From Saccharothrix obliqua (lineage in GTDB: Bacteria > Actinomycetota > Actinomycetes > Mycobacteriales > Pseudonocardiaceae), in the NCBI RefSeq assembly GCF_019375475.1, contig NZ_JAHXGQ010000003.1, positions 1 through 64,000 of the forward strand: 64,000 nucleotides of DNA, written 5' to 3'. The position numbers and the translations under genes are program-made. The notes under the pieces are model-generated. The model was not told the origin of the DNA and made no database searches. It saw only the letters and a list, made by a program, of their open reading frames with translations. Positions within the stretch are counted from its first letter, which is position 1. The number at the start of each line of letters is the position of its first letter. Shown piece after piece: positions 1-8,603 of the stretch.

Positions 1-198
1 GCACCCCGCCGCCGTCAACTCCGCGATCTGCTGCAACGTCGCGTTCACATCCGCCGTCACCGTCGTCGTCATCGACTGCACCGACACCGGGAACTCACTG
101 CCCACACCCACCGACCCGACCATCAGCTGCCGAGTCTTCCGACGCTCGGACAACACGGGAGGCGGCAATGCCGGAATCCCGAGCGCCACGGCGCTCAT
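1..198 (-). CDS. ispG: 4-hydroxy-3-methylbut-2-enyl diphosphate synthase (IspG), N-terminal fragment
   Basis: This is the first 66 residues of IspG (GcpE), the Fe-S enzyme that converts methylerythritol cyclodiphosphate to HMBPP in the MEP isoprenoid pathway. The window edge cuts off the rest. The translated start runs from [14 protein letters not shown] into [16 protein letters not shown] and then the family hallmark [10 protein letters not shown], followed by [17 protein letters not shown]. The ATG (198-196) overlaps the dxs TGA as ATGA, so it is translationally coupled to dxs and is the third gene of an ispH-dxs-ispG operon. The catalytic cysteines lie outside the window and cannot be checked. 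The family call is secure. Whether this is the housekeeping copy or a second copy serving a terpenoid/hopanoid pathway cannot be decided here. Confidence 0.9.
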   Translation of the reverse strand, partial: MSAVALGIPALPPPVLSERRKTRQLMVGSVGVGSEFPVSVQSMTTTVTADVNATLQQIAELTAAGC

Positions 199-1988
199 CG
201 CAGCGCTCCGGCCACGCGGTCCGCGGTCCGGTCGCCGTGCAGCTCCAGGGCCACCCGCGCGATGGACTCCGCGGTGAGGCCGTGCTCCGCGAGGATGTCG
301 GAGCGCTCGCCGTGGTCGAGGAACGCGGTGGGCAGGCCGAGGTTGTGCACGGGTGTGGTCACCCGGGCGTCGGCGCACGCCTGCGCCAGAGCGGCGCCCG
401 CGCCACCGGTCCGCACGCCGTCCTCGACGGTGATCACGAGGCGGTGGCGGGACGCGAGGTGCACCAGCGTCGGGTTGACCGGCAGCAGCCACCGCGGGTC
501 GACGACCGTCACGCCGACGCCCGCGTCGCTGAGCAGCTCCGCCGCGCGCACCGCGACCGCGGCGGGCGCGCCACCGGCCACCAGCAGCACGTCCAGCGGG
601 AGGGACCGGCTGCGGTGCAGGACGTCCATGCCGTCCAACCGGTTGAGCGCGGGCACGTCCGGGCCGACGCCCGCCTTGGGGAAGCGCACCACCGTCGGAC
701 CGTCCGACGTGGACACCGCCGCACGCAGCAGTTCCGCCAGCCGGGTGGCGTCGCGTGGCGCGGCGACCCGGATGCCCGGCACGGCGCTCAGCAGCGCGAG
801 GTCCCACACGCCGTGGTGGCTCGGCCCGTCCGGACCGGTGACACCCGCCCGGTCGAGCACGAACGTCACCGGCAACCGGTGCAGCGCCACGTCCATCAGC
901 ACCTGGTCCACGGCCCGGTTGAGGAACGTGGCGTACAGGCACACCACCGGGTGCAGGCCGCCCATGGCCAGACCCGCCGCGCTGGTGACCGCGTGCTGCT
1001 CCGCGATGCCCACGTCGAAGACCCGCTCGGGGAACCGCCGGGCGAACTCGGCCAGGCCGACGGGCCGCAGCATCGCGGCGGTCAGCGCCACCACGTCGGG
1101 CCGCCGCGCGCCGATCCCGGCCAGTTCCGCGCCGAACGCGCTCGTCCAGGTCGGACCGCCCGCCCGCACCGGGCGACCGGTTCCCGGGTCGAGCACGCCG
1201 ATGCCGTGCATCCGGTCCTCCTCGTCCTGCTCCGCGGGCGCGTAGCCGCGCCCCTTCTCGGTGACGCAGTGCACGACCACCGGCCGATCCGCCCGCACCG
1301 CCACGCGGCACGCCTCCTCGACGGCGGTCACGTCGTGGCCGTCGACCGGTCCGACGTAGGTGAAACCGAGCTGCTGGAACACGTTCGGCCCGTCGCCGCG
1401 ACCGGCGCGCAGCGCGGTCAGGTGGTCGGCCAGGCCGCCGACCGTCGGGTCGTAGGAGCGGCCGTTGTCGTTGAGCACCACCACGACCGGGCCACCCCGG
1501 GCGAGGTTGTTCAACGCCTCCCAGGCCAGTCCGCCGGTCAACGCGCCGTCGCCGATGACGGCGACCACCCGGCGGTGCGCTTCCCCGCGCAGCCGCTGGG
1601 CTTTCACCAGTCCGTCCGCATAGGACAGCGCGGTGGACGCGTGCGAGTTCTCGACGTGGTCGTGCGCGGACTCGGCACGCATCGGGTAGCCGGACAACCC
1701 GCCCGCGGTGCGCAGCGTGGCGAACGCGGCCTGCCGCCCGGTCAGGATCTTGTGGACGTAGGACTGGTGGCCGGTGTCGAACACGATCCGGTCGGTCGGC
1801 GAGTCGAACACCCGGTGCAGGGCGATGGTCAGCTCGACCACGCCCAGGTTCGGCCCGAGGTGACCGCCCCGGCCGCACACCTCGCGCACCAGGAAGTCCC
1901 TTATCTCGGCGGCCACCGCGGGTAACCGGTCCGGTGGCACCTCCTTGAGCCGTCTCGGGTCGGTGATGTCGCGGAGCAGTGGTGTCAT
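195..1988 (-). CDS. dxs: 1-deoxy-D-xylulose-5-phosphate synthase
   Basis: This thiamine-diphosphate enzyme condenses pyruvate and glyceraldehyde 3-phosphate to DXP, the entry step of the MEP pathway. The product is 597 aa, slightly short for the family (about 620-640). Visible motifs are [16 protein letters not shown] near the N-terminus, the ThDP/Mg site [16 protein letters not shown], and the transketolase-type pyrimidine domain with [18 protein letters not shown], followed by a transketolase C-terminal domain. The ATG at 1988 ([11 protein letters not shown]) was chosen because it matches family N-termini; an upstream in-frame ATG would add 26 non-conserved residues and run into ispH. It lies 4 bp after ispH and overlaps ispG by 4 bp, so the three genes form one transcription unit. 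Confidence 0.95.
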   Translation of the reverse strand: MTPLLRDITDPRRLKEVPPDRLPAVAAEIRDFLVREVCGRGGHLGPNLGVVELTIALHRVFDSPTDRIVFDTGHQSYVHKILTGRQAAFATLRTAGGLSGYPMRAESAHDHVENSHASTALSYADGLVKAQRLRGEAHRRVVAVIGDGALTGGLAWEALNNLARGGPVVVVLNDNGRSYDPTVGGLADHLTALRAGRGDGPNVFQQLGFTYVGPVDGHDVTAVEEACRVAVRADRPVVVHCVTEKGRGYAPAEQDEEDRMHGIGVLDPGTGRPVRAGGPTWTSAFGAELAGIGARRPDVVALTAAMLRPVGLAEFARRFPERVFDVGIAEQHAVTSAAGLAMGGLHPVVCLYATFLNRAVDQVLMDVALHRLPVTFVLDRAGVTGPDGPSHHGVWDLALLSAVPGIRVAAPRDATRLAELLRAAVSTSDGPTVVRFPKAGVGPDVPALNRLDGMDVLHRSRSLPLDVLLVAGGAPAAVAVRAAELLSDAGVGVTVVDPRWLLPVNPTLVHLASRHRLVITVEDGVRTGGAGAALAQACADARVTTPVHNLGLPTAFLDHGERSDILAEHGLTAESIARVALELHGDRTADRVAGALR

Positions 1989-1992
1989 GTGG

Positions 1993-2991
1993 TCACCCGT
2001 CCAGGCTCGTGGACCCCGGCGCCGCGATGCGCACGGTCGCCGGGAGTCCGAAGTGTGTGGTCTCACGCGTGATCTCGCGGTCCTCCACGGTCACCGGTCC
2101 CAGTTCGCCCAGCGCGGCGACCACCTCGGAGACCAGTGCCGGCGGAGCGGAGGCGCCCGCGGTCAGCCCGACCGACCGCACGCCGACCAGCCACTCCGGC
2201 CGGATGTCGGCGGCGCGGTCGATGAGGTGCGCCGGCGTGCCCTGGCGGCGGGCCAGCTCGACCAGGCGCACGGAGTTGGACGAGTTCGCCGAGCCCACCA
2301 CCAGCACGAGGTCCGCCTCGTCGACGATCGCGTCGAGCGCCTGCTGCCGATTCGTGGTGGCGTAGCAGATGTCCTCCGACGCCGGCTCGCGCAGCGCCGG
2401 GAACCTCTCCCGCAGCGCCGCCACGAAATCCGCCGTCTCGTCCACCGCCAACGTCGTCTGGGTCAGGTACGACACGCGCCCCGGGTCGGGCACGGAGAGG
2501 TCGCGCACGTCGTCCAGCGTCTGCACCAGCACCGTCGACTCCGGGGCCTCGCCGAGGGTGCCCTCGACCTCCTCGTGGCCGCTGTGCCCGATGAGCACCA
2601 CCGTGTCGCCTTGCGCGGCGAACCGGCGTGCCTTGACGTGGACCTTGGTGACCAGGGGGCACGTCCCGTCGATGACGTCGAGCCCGCGCCGGGCCGCTTC
2701 CTCGCGCACGGCGGGGGAGACGCCGTGCGCGGAGAACACCACGGTCCCGCCGTCGGGCACTTCGTCCAACTCCTCCACGAACACCGCGCCCCGCCGGGCG
2801 AGGTCGTCCACGACGTAGGAGTTGTGGACGATCTGCTTGCGGACGTAGACCGGCGTGGTGCGCCCCTGCAAAGCACGCTCGACGATGGCGATGGCCCGTT
2901 CCACCCCCGCGCAGAACGACCGCGGGCCGGCCAACAGAATCCGACGCGCGTCGTCGCCTTCCAGGTTCTGCTCCGAACTCGCATTAACCAT
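1993..2991 (-). CDS. ispH: 4-hydroxy-3-methylbut-2-enyl diphosphate reductase (IspH/LytB)
   Basis: IspH is the last MEP-pathway enzyme; it reduces HMBPP to IPP and DMAPP with a [4Fe-4S] cluster. The product is 332 aa. The three cluster cysteines are visible: C27 ([13 protein letters not shown]), C111 ([12 protein letters not shown]) and C209 ([13 protein letters not shown]). Other conserved stretches are [15 protein letters not shown] and [11 protein letters not shown]. The ATG at 2991 gives a short N-terminal extension ([14 protein letters not shown]) before the conserved [11 protein letters not shown]. It is the first gene of the ispH-dxs-ispG operon and is divergent from the IclR gene at 3175 across a 183-bp intergenic region, which is the likely operon promoter and possible IclR target. 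Confidence 0.95.
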   Translation of the reverse strand: MVNASSEQNLEGDDARRILLAGPRSFCAGVERAIAIVERALQGRTTPVYVRKQIVHNSYVVDDLARRGAVFVEELDEVPDGGTVVFSAHGVSPAVREEAARRGLDVIDGTCPLVTKVHVKARRFAAQGDTVVLIGHSGHEEVEGTLGEAPESTVLVQTLDDVRDLSVPDPGRVSYLTQTTLAVDETADFVAALRERFPALREPASEDICYATTNRQQALDAIVDEADLVLVVGSANSSNSVRLVELARRQGTPAHLIDRAADIRPEWLVGVRSVGLTAGASAPPALVSEVVAALGELGPVTVEDREITRETTHFGLPATVRIAAPGSTSLDG

Positions 2992-3174
2992 GACGGCACG
3001 AAAGCACGCCGCGCGACCGGGCCTCAACGCGTGGTTCCGCTTTCCGGGACGGGTTTCCGGGTCGTGTGGTGGAAAGGGGTACGACCGCCGGGACGTCCGG
3101 GCCACCGCCTTCCCACGGCCACCCGGAACGGGCAACGTGGTCGGCGTCAGGTCGGCGCGGTGAGAGGGGTAGCA

Positions 3175-3921
3175 GTGGTCTCCGTGGTCGGGACGGGTGC
3201 CGGGGAACACCTCGACAGCCCGCTGCACCGGGCGTTCGCGGTGCTGGAGGCGCTGGCCGAGGCGTCGCGACCGCTGACGCTGTCCGAGCTGACGCGCCTG
3301 GTGCCGCTGCCGAAGTCGACGCTGCACCGCCTGCTGGGCGTGCTCACCGACCAGGGGCTGGCGGTGCGGCGGGAAGCGAAGTGCTACGAGATCGGCGACC
3401 GGTCGCACCGGTTGGCGGGCGGGCCCGGACGGGCGCGTGCGGAGAAGTTCGCGAGGGCGTTGACACCGCATTTGCTGGAATTGTTCCTGAGCACCCGCGA
3501 AGTGGTCAGCGTGGCGGTTCTCGCGGGCACCCGGGTCCACTACGCGGGAACGCTCTACCCGCTCCAGCGCGCGCGATTCGCGGCGGCGCTCGGTTCGCCG
3601 GTGCCCGCACACCGCTCGGCCGCCGGGAAGCTGCTCGCGGCGAGCGCCGTGCTGGACCACCGCGCGCGGGGGTGGACCGGTGGCGAGGTCGACGGCGTGG
3701 CGCACGAGTTCGCGGTGATCCGGCGGACCGGCCTGGCGTGGGCGCGGGGCGAGCACGTGCCGGACATGGTGGAGGTGGCGGCCCCGCTGCGGCTGGGCGG
3801 CACCGCGCCGGTCGCGGCGGTCGTGGTCGGTGGACCGGCGCACCGCGTGGACCTGGCCGCCGCGGGACGCGCGTTGCGCGCGGTGGTCGACTCGGTGGAG
3901 GCGCGGCAGGCCGCGTCCTGA
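3175..3921 (+). CDS. IclR-family transcriptional regulator
   Basis: The product is 248 aa with the IclR layout. An N-terminal winged helix-turn-helix ([16 protein letters not shown], then [24 protein letters not shown]) is followed by an effector-binding domain from about residue 85. The GTG at 3175 was chosen because a strong Shine-Dalgarno (GAGAGGGG) ends about 5 nt upstream; a GTG at 3160 in the same frame lacks this. The gene is divergent from the ispH-dxs-ispG operon. The intergenic region has a direct repeat TTTCCGGG at 3041-3048 and 3054-3061, with a GGAAA complement at 3071-3075, a possible operator. Control of the isoprenoid operon is inferred from position only. The ligand is unknown. 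Confidence 0.85.
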   Translation: MVSVVGTGAGEHLDSPLHRAFAVLEALAEASRPLTLSELTRLVPLPKSTLHRLLGVLTDQGLAVRREAKCYEIGDRSHRLAGGPGRARAEKFARALTPHLLELFLSTREVVSVAVLAGTRVHYAGTLYPLQRARFAAALGSPVPAHRSAAGKLLAASAVLDHRARGWTGGEVDGVAHEFAVIRRTGLAWARGEHVPDMVEVAAPLRLGGTAPVAAVVVGGPAHRVDLAAAGRALRAVVDSVEARQAAS

Positions 3922-3967
3922 GACGCGTCCGGTCCGGTGCCGGACGTCCGGGGAACCCCCTCCCGGA

Positions 3968-4006
3968 GACACCGACCACGGCGGCGCGCTCGCCGTGGTC
4001 GGTGTC
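3968..4006. terminator. Bidirectional hairpin terminator between IclR and glycosyltransferase genes
   Basis: A perfect 16-bp inverted repeat (arms 3968-3983 and 3991-4006) with a 7-nt loop lies between two convergent genes. There is no U-tract, as is common for terminators in high-GC actinomycetes. Confidence 0.75.
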
Positions 4007-4036
4007 GGGGCGGCGGTGCCGCGAGTGGCGGTGCGC

Positions 4037-5248
4037 CTACGGGTTCGGGTCGAGGAGCATCTTCGCGGCCACTTCCGCGCCGTCGACCCGGATCGTGGTG
4101 GCGACGGCCTCGGCCCTGGCGCTCGTCCCGGGGGACAGGGCGGTGGTGAGCGCGGCCGTCAGGGAGTCGACGGTTGGTGTTCCCCCCTCGTGCGCCGTGC
4201 CGATGCCCAGTTCGGCGACCCGGGCGGCCCAGTACGGCTGGTCCGCGATGCGGGGCGCGACCACCTGGGGCGCACCGGCTCGGGCCGCCGTGGTCGTGGT
4301 GCCCGCGCCGCCGTGGTGGACGACCGCCGCGACCCGGCGGAACAACGCCTGCTGGTTGACCTCGCCGACCACGAAGCAGTCGTCGCCGTCGTCCACCGCC
4401 GACAACCCGGCCCAGCCGCGCGCCAGGACGACGCGGCGGCCCAGTGCGCGTGCCGACTCGACGGCCACCCGCGCGATGTCCGGCGGCGCGTAGGCGGCCA
4501 TGCTGCCGAAGCCCACGTACACCGGTGGTGCGCCGGCGTCCAGGAACGCCGCCAGGTCGTCCGGGAGGGGGCGCTCGTCGGGCAACACCCACGCGCCGGT
4601 CTGCACGACGTCGAGTTCCGTCACGCCCTCCGCCGGGCACAGCACCGGGTCCGCCGCGACCCACGGCCGGTCGGTGAAGACGTGGTCGCGGACGCCTGCC
4701 ACGGGCGGCAGGCCGATCGCCGCGCGGTGGTGGGCCAGCGCCGGGCCGTACAGGTCGTCGACCCGCCGGGCGTCCTGCTCCCACCGCACCCGCAGGTCGG
4801 TCTCGTCCGGGGCGGACGGCGTGCCGGGCCGCGCACCCGGGGCGAAGTGCCGCGACGGCAGCCCGAAGACGTGGAAGCCCGCGTACACGTACCGGATGCC
4901 CAGCTTCTCGGCCACGTCCCGCGCACCGACCGGCAGCAGACCGGTCGCCAGCACCACGTCACACCCCTCGGCCGCCGAGCCGAGCACCGCGAACCTGGCC
5001 GCGACCAGTTCGGGCGCGAGCCGGAACGCGTCCTGCGCCGTCGGCGGCTTCGGGCCCGCCACCACCGACCGCACGGTCGGCCCGAGCGGCACCAGCGGCA
5101 CGCCGACCCGGTCCAGCAACGTCGCGAATTCCTCGTCCGGCGGCGCGCACACCACCACTTCACCGCCGAGCCCCCGCACCGCCACCGCGAGCGCCACCAG
5201 CGGTTCGACGTCCCCTCGCGATCCCCACGTCGTCAACAGCACACGCAC
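4037..5248 (-). CDS. UGT/Gtf-type glycosyltransferase (GT1 family)
   Basis: This 403-aa nucleotide-sugar-dependent glycosyltransferase belongs to the family of the glycopeptide and macrolide tailoring enzymes (GtfA/B-like, GT-B fold). The N-terminus [21 protein letters not shown] is the acceptor-domain start typical of the family. The C-terminal donor-binding signature [20 protein letters not shown], then [16 protein letters not shown], is intact. The GTG at 5248 was chosen because GGGGAG lies about 7 nt upstream and no in-frame ATG fits. It converges on the IclR gene and diverges from the gene at 5411. No aglycone-forming genes lie next to it, so the acceptor is unknown; a terpenoid made from the neighbouring MEP products, or a housekeeping glycolipid, are both possible. 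Confidence 0.88.
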   Translation of the reverse strand: MRVLLTTWGSRGDVEPLVALAVAVRGLGGEVVVCAPPDEEFATLLDRVGVPLVPLGPTVRSVVAGPKPPTAQDAFRLAPELVAARFAVLGSAAEGCDVVLATGLLPVGARDVAEKLGIRYVYAGFHVFGLPSRHFAPGARPGTPSAPDETDLRVRWEQDARRVDDLYGPALAHHRAAIGLPPVAGVRDHVFTDRPWVAADPVLCPAEGVTELDVVQTGAWVLPDERPLPDDLAAFLDAGAPPVYVGFGSMAAYAPPDIARVAVESARALGRRVVLARGWAGLSAVDDGDDCFVVGEVNQQALFRRVAAVVHHGGAGTTTTAARAGAPQVVAPRIADQPYWAARVAELGIGTAHEGGTPTVDSLTAALTTALSPGTSARAEAVATTIRVDGAEVAAKMLLDPNP

Positions 5249-5312
5249 TTCGCGACTCCCCGTTTCCCATGTCGTGGCTTGCGGCGGGGAATTCTGCGGC
5301 ACCACCGGGTCC

Positions 5313-5341
5313 TTGCCGCAAGTCCCCCTGTCGGCTATAAG
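5313..5341 (+). promoter_or_regulatory. Candidate sigma70-type promoter for the 5411 gene
   Basis: TTGCCG (5313-5318), a 17-bp spacer and TATAAG (5336-5341) form a good -35/-10 pair about 70 bp before the GTG at 5411. An inverted repeat CTTGCGGC/GCCGCAAG (5278-5285 and 5315-5322) overlaps the -35 box and could be an operator. Confidence 0.45.
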
Positions 5342-5410
5342 TTGAAGGTGGCGGGAGGACGTGCCCCGTCTGTCCACTGTGGACGGTCGCGAGGACCGGG
5401 GTGCGCGTTG

Positions 5411-6103
5411 GTGACCTACTCGCCCGCTCTGCTGCACCTGCTGCGTGACCGGGCGGGTGAGGTCCCGGAGCTGGTGGAGCTGTCCGACGAGTCGTTCTAC
5501 TGGAACGTCGAGGAGGCGGTGCGCGGCCAGTTCCGCAGCCGGTCCTGGCTCCCCGAGGAAGCCGACTGGGCGGCGGCGGACGCCCGGCTGGTCCTCGACA
5601 GGTTGTCCGACGGGTGGTTCGGCCGAGGTGGACCGACGTCGCCGCAGGCGCGTTACGCGGACACCCCGGAGTTGCGCATCGGCGAGGGCGGGCGGGTCAA
5701 CGCGGAGAAGCCGGAGCGCGGCCTGTGGACCGCGTGCTTCTTCCCGTCCGGGCAGTCGACCTGGGACCACGGGGAGATGTCGCTCGGTCGACCGGTGCGC
5801 GTGCGGCACTCCGTGCACTACGGCGAATCGTCGGTGTCGGTGCACGTGATCGACTCGCCCGAGGACTTCGCACGCCTCGTGACCCGGTTCCCGCGGCCCG
5901 CGGCCGACGGGCGCGTCCGGGTCGACTGGGACGCCGTCGGGGAGGTGCACCACGCCGTCCACCTGACCGCGAAGGGGTTGCTCACCGCGGACCGAGTCCC
6001 GGTGACGACACCGCACGGGACCGCCGAGCTGTGGGGGTGGGGTTCGCAGTCGACGGTGTGGTTGAGGCTGCCGGACGACGCGCGGGTGGTGCCCGGGGCG
6101 TGA
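5411..6103 (+). CDS. Hypothetical protein, 230 aa
   Basis: I do not recognise this family. The product is a soluble-looking 230-aa protein with no signal peptide or membrane segment. It is rich in aromatic and acidic residues (SDESFYWNVEEAVRG, PERGLWTACFFPSGQSTWDHGEM, AELWGWGSQSTVWLRL). The coding frame is convincing: strong third-position G/C bias runs through its whole length. GTG 5411 is the chosen start; a TTG at 5408 sits closer to GAGGA (5391-5395) and is an alternative. The gene is transcribed alone, divergent from the glycosyltransferase, with a candidate promoter at 5313-5341, and is followed by the convergent AraC gene. No function is proposed. Confidence 0.7.
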   Translation: MTYSPALLHLLRDRAGEVPELVELSDESFYWNVEEAVRGQFRSRSWLPEEADWAAADARLVLDRLSDGWFGRGGPTSPQARYADTPELRIGEGGRVNAEKPERGLWTACFFPSGQSTWDHGEMSLGRPVRVRHSVHYGESSVSVHVIDSPEDFARLVTRFPRPAADGRVRVDWDAVGEVHHAVHLTAKGLLTADRVPVTTPHGTAELWGWGSQSTVWLRLPDDARVVPGA

Positions 6104-6188
6104 GGGTCGCCGGTCGGGGTGGTGGCGGTGGTCGGGTGGCTGGGGTTGCCGGTCGGGGTGCCTCGGGCTGTCGGACGACGAGTGGGGG

Positions 6189-7157
6189 TCACCGGTCCCT
6201 GCGGTGGTTCTGCCGGTAGTCGCCGGGTGGTTGGCCGTACGCGTCGCGGAAGAGGCGGCTGAAGTGGGCGGGGCGGTGCAGGCCCCACCGGGCGGCGATG
6301 CGGTGCACGGGCACCTCGCTCAGCGACGGGTCCACCAGGTCGCGTCGGCACCGCTCCAGGCGGCGTTGGCGGATCCAGGCGGCGGGACTGGTGTTGTCGG
6401 CGGCGAAGAGCTGCTGGAGCAGGCGGGTGGAGATGTGGTGGGCCGCGGCCACCGAGGCGGGGCTGAGCGCCGGGTCGGCGAGGTGCCGCTCCACGAAGCC
6501 CTCGATGGTGAGCTTCAACGCCCGCCGCCTGCCCTCGGGTGTCAGGTGGTCCTCTGTGGACAGCGCACCGGCCAGGACCGCGGCCAGCAGGTCCACGGTC
6601 ACCGACGCGAGGGTGGGCGCGTCGGCCGGGGTGAACTCGTGCGCGCGCCCCATGGTGTCGACCAGCCAGCGGGCGAACGCGGCGCCCATGCCCTGACGCG
6701 CGCTGAACGCGACCGCCGTGAACCGCCCGACCGCGTTCGCGGGCAGCGGTAGTCGCGCGCGCGGCACCTGCACCAGCAGGGACGGGCCGCCCGCCGGGCA
6801 GCGGCGGTGCGCGGCCAGCGGGTGCGACGTGTCGTAGAGGGTGAACTCGGCGACGCCCGACCGCGCCTCCCGGCCCGCCTGGCAGACCACCGCCTCGCCA
6901 CCGAGGACCAGGTTGAGCTGGTACGCCTCCGGATCGGACCGGCGGATGAGCTTAGCGGGCCTGCGCACGTGCACCGACGGGTAGTGCAACGCCGCGATCG
7001 CCACGTCACCCAGCGCCAAGGTCCGCGTCGTGGCGTGGAAGTCCGCCTCCGCCGGGCTGCGGATCCACGTCGGCGTCAACGACCGCGCACCCGCCTGGAC
7101 CCAGCTGTCGAACCGGTCCTCCGGCGCGAAGTCCTCAGTGGTGAACTCGGTGAGCAC
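6189..7157 (-). CDS. AraC-family transcriptional regulator
   Basis: The product is 322 aa. The N-terminal two thirds is a cupin-like AraC-binding domain (LTEFTTEDFAPEDRFDSWVQ is typical of the AraC_binding_2 group). The C-terminal about 100 residues carry two helix-turn-helix motifs: LSPASVAAAHHISTRLLQQLF, and WGLHRPAHFSRLFRDAYGQPPGDYR, which is the AraC signature. The start is GTG at 7157. It lies upstream of, and on the same strand as, no other close gene; the methyltransferase at 7513-8271 is 355 bp away on the same strand. Its target may be that methyltransferase/lanthipeptide locus, but this is only positional inference. The effector is unknown. Confidence 0.88.
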   Translation of the reverse strand: MLTEFTTEDFAPEDRFDSWVQAGARSLTPTWIRSPAEADFHATTRTLALGDVAIAALHYPSVHVRRPAKLIRRSDPEAYQLNLVLGGEAVVCQAGREARSGVAEFTLYDTSHPLAAHRRCPAGGPSLLVQVPRARLPLPANAVGRFTAVAFSARQGMGAAFARWLVDTMGRAHEFTPADAPTLASVTVDLLAAVLAGALSTEDHLTPEGRRRALKLTIEGFVERHLADPALSPASVAAAHHISTRLLQQLFAADNTSPAAWIRQRRLERCRRDLVDPSLSEVPVHRIAARWGLHRPAHFSRLFRDAYGQPPGDYRQNHRRDR

Positions 7158-7512
7158 GCGGCACCCCGGTCACCCGCCCCGGACCGGTCTCGTCACCGGG
7201 AGGATCACCGCACAACGCACGACGAGCACCGCGTACCGCCATCCCCGACCCCTCCCCGCGACACCGCTGGAACTCCACGGTTACCAGGCGCGCCAACGGT
7301 TCGGCAGCCACCGGACCGGCCCGAAGTTCGGTGCGGCGAGCCCGCCGCCCTGGCCGGTCGTGCGCGAATCGACAAGTTCCCTGCGCGAATCCGCAACACG
7401 CCGGCGCCGTCGCGCTGGGACGTTGGGGTCGGGGCGACGGGGGAGGACGGTGGCATGGTGGCAACCGCTCGACCGGCGCCGACCGGCGCCACCGCCTCGC
7501 CCGCCGGCGCGG
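7158..7512. other. Intergenic stretch upstream of the AraC gene
   Basis: About 355 bp lie between the 3' end of the methyltransferase gene and the AraC start. I see no convincing coding frame or RNA gene. It should contain the AraC promoter; no confident -35/-10 pair was found. Confidence 0.4.
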
Positions 7513-8271
7513 TCAGCGGTCGTCGGCCGCCGGCTGCCTGGTGTAGACCGACACGTGCCGGCCCCGCGCCGGGTCGAACCCGCCGCCGGTCCAGTCGCTG
7601 TGGCGGTCGGTCCGCGCCAGGCCGGCGAGGGCCGCCATGAGGTCCAGCTCCGGCAGGTAGACCAGGCGGTGGGTGGTCGGCATGACCTTGATGCCGCTCG
7701 CCGCGATGAAGATGTGCCGGTACTGGACCACCTGCCCGACGAGGTCGTACTTCATGGCCTGCATGGTCACCGTGTCCAGTTCCTCCAGGTGACCGACGAA
7801 CAGCGGTCGCCGATCGGCGAACAGCCAATTCGGCAGCGCGGCTTCGACGACCAGGCGACCGCCGGGCCGCAGGTGTTCGGCGGCGGCTTTCAGGCAGGCC
7901 ACCTGGTCCTCCTGCGTGGTCAGCTCGAACAATGAGTTGGCCACCAGGTAGATGAGGTCGAAGTGGTCCGCGAGGGCTAATTCCGAGATATCGCCCAGAA
8001 TTGTGCGCACTGTTTCTCCGGAGTCCTTCGAGTGCAGTACCCGGAGCATGTCGGGAGAGGCGTCGACACCCGTCACGGCGCAGCCCCGCGCGGCCAGCGG
8101 CAGGGCGATGCGCCCGGTGCCGACGGCCAGTTCGAGCACGTCCCCACCAGCGGCCAAGCGTTCCAGGAAGGTGACCGCGTCGGCCGCGTCGGCGTCGAAG
8201 GGGTGAAGGTCATCATAGAGGTCGGCGAGTTCTTCGTACCGTTCCGCGGGAGTGCCGTGGCCAGCGGTCAT
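7513..8271 (-). CDS. SAM-dependent class I methyltransferase
   Basis: This 252-aa protein has a Rossmann-fold methyltransferase core. The SAM motif I is DVLELAVGTGRIALPLA, the acidic ribose ligand comes in VTGVDASPDML, and the post-II/III region reads DLIYLVANSLFELTTQEDQ with LRPGGRLVVEAA. It resembles the Methyltransf_25/glycine-N-methyltransferase-like small-molecule methyltransferases. The ATG at 8271 was chosen for its GGAGG about 9 nt upstream; a further in-frame ATG would add 36 residues of non-conserved sequence. It is divergent from the lanthipeptide precursor gene across 151 bp, so it could be a tailoring enzyme for that peptide, but the sequence does not prove this. Confidence 0.85.
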   Translation of the reverse strand: MTAGHGTPAERYEELADLYDDLHPFDADAADAVTFLERLAAGGDVLELAVGTGRIALPLAARGCAVTGVDASPDMLRVLHSKDSGETVRTILGDISELALADHFDLIYLVANSLFELTTQEDQVACLKAAAEHLRPGGRLVVEAALPNWLFADRRPLFVGHLEELDTVTMQAMKYDLVGQVVQYRHIFIAASGIKVMPTTHRLVYLPELDLMAALAGLARTDRHSDWTGGGFDPARGRHVSVYTRQPAADDR

Positions 8272-8379
8272 CGCATTGCCCTCCGGGGTCTTCGGGTGAC
8301 TTCGGGAATTCGTGCCGACAGCTCGGCGGCACGGTTCGATGTATACCGGTTCGAGCGGTGCGCTGCTAGCCTGGGGCAC

Positions 8380-8402
8380 GTACGGAAATCAATTTCCCGT
8401 AC
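8380..8402 (+). promoter_or_regulatory. Inverted repeat in the lanthipeptide leader/promoter region
   Basis: GTACGGAAAT and ATTTCCCGTAC form an almost perfect palindrome (one extra C), centred 32 bp before the precursor ATG and just upstream of its AAGGAG ribosome-binding site. It is a candidate operator for a regulator of the lanthipeptide locus. Confidence 0.4.
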
Positions 8403-8422
8403 ATTCCCGGAAAGGAGCTGTC

Positions 8423-8581
8423 ATGACCGCTCTGCTGGAGTTGGAACCCCGGTCGGCCGGTGCCGAGGTCGTGGAGCCGGACGTCGAGTTCGAGAAGCGC
8501 TGGGACGCCATGCCGGTCGACTGCCTGGTGAGTTCGCCGGTGCAGACGCTGCCGGTGACCAACGTGATCTGCTGCTCGTAG
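8423..8581 (+). CDS. Lanthipeptide precursor peptide (class III/IV type), 52 aa
   Basis: This small ORF has a strong ribosome-binding site (AAGGAG, 5-6 nt spacing) immediately before the LanL gene. The N-terminal part (MTALLELEPRSAGAEVVEPD, then VEFEKRWDAMP) is acidic and amphipathic, with an LLELE element like class III/IV leaders. The C-terminal part from about residue 34 holds the modifiable residues Cys34, Ser37, Ser38, Thr42, Thr46, Cys50, Cys51 and Ser52. That gives three cysteines and up to five dehydratable residues, so as many as three (methyl)lanthionine rings. The leader-core boundary is not certain; no protease gene is adjacent. Position, size and composition make the precursor call strong, but the ring pattern is unknown. 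Confidence 0.85.
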   Translation: MTALLELEPRSAGAEVVEPDVEFEKRWDAMPVDCLVSSPVQTLPVTNVICCS

Positions 8582-8603
8582 CGCACGGCCCGGGGTCGCC
8601 GGC

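Noticed and set aside
168..1925. Long plus-strand open frame opposite dxs
   Set aside because: It is a GC-bias shadow of dxs; the composition is Arg/His/Gly-rich with no domain. The same applies to the long antisense frames elsewhere in the window.
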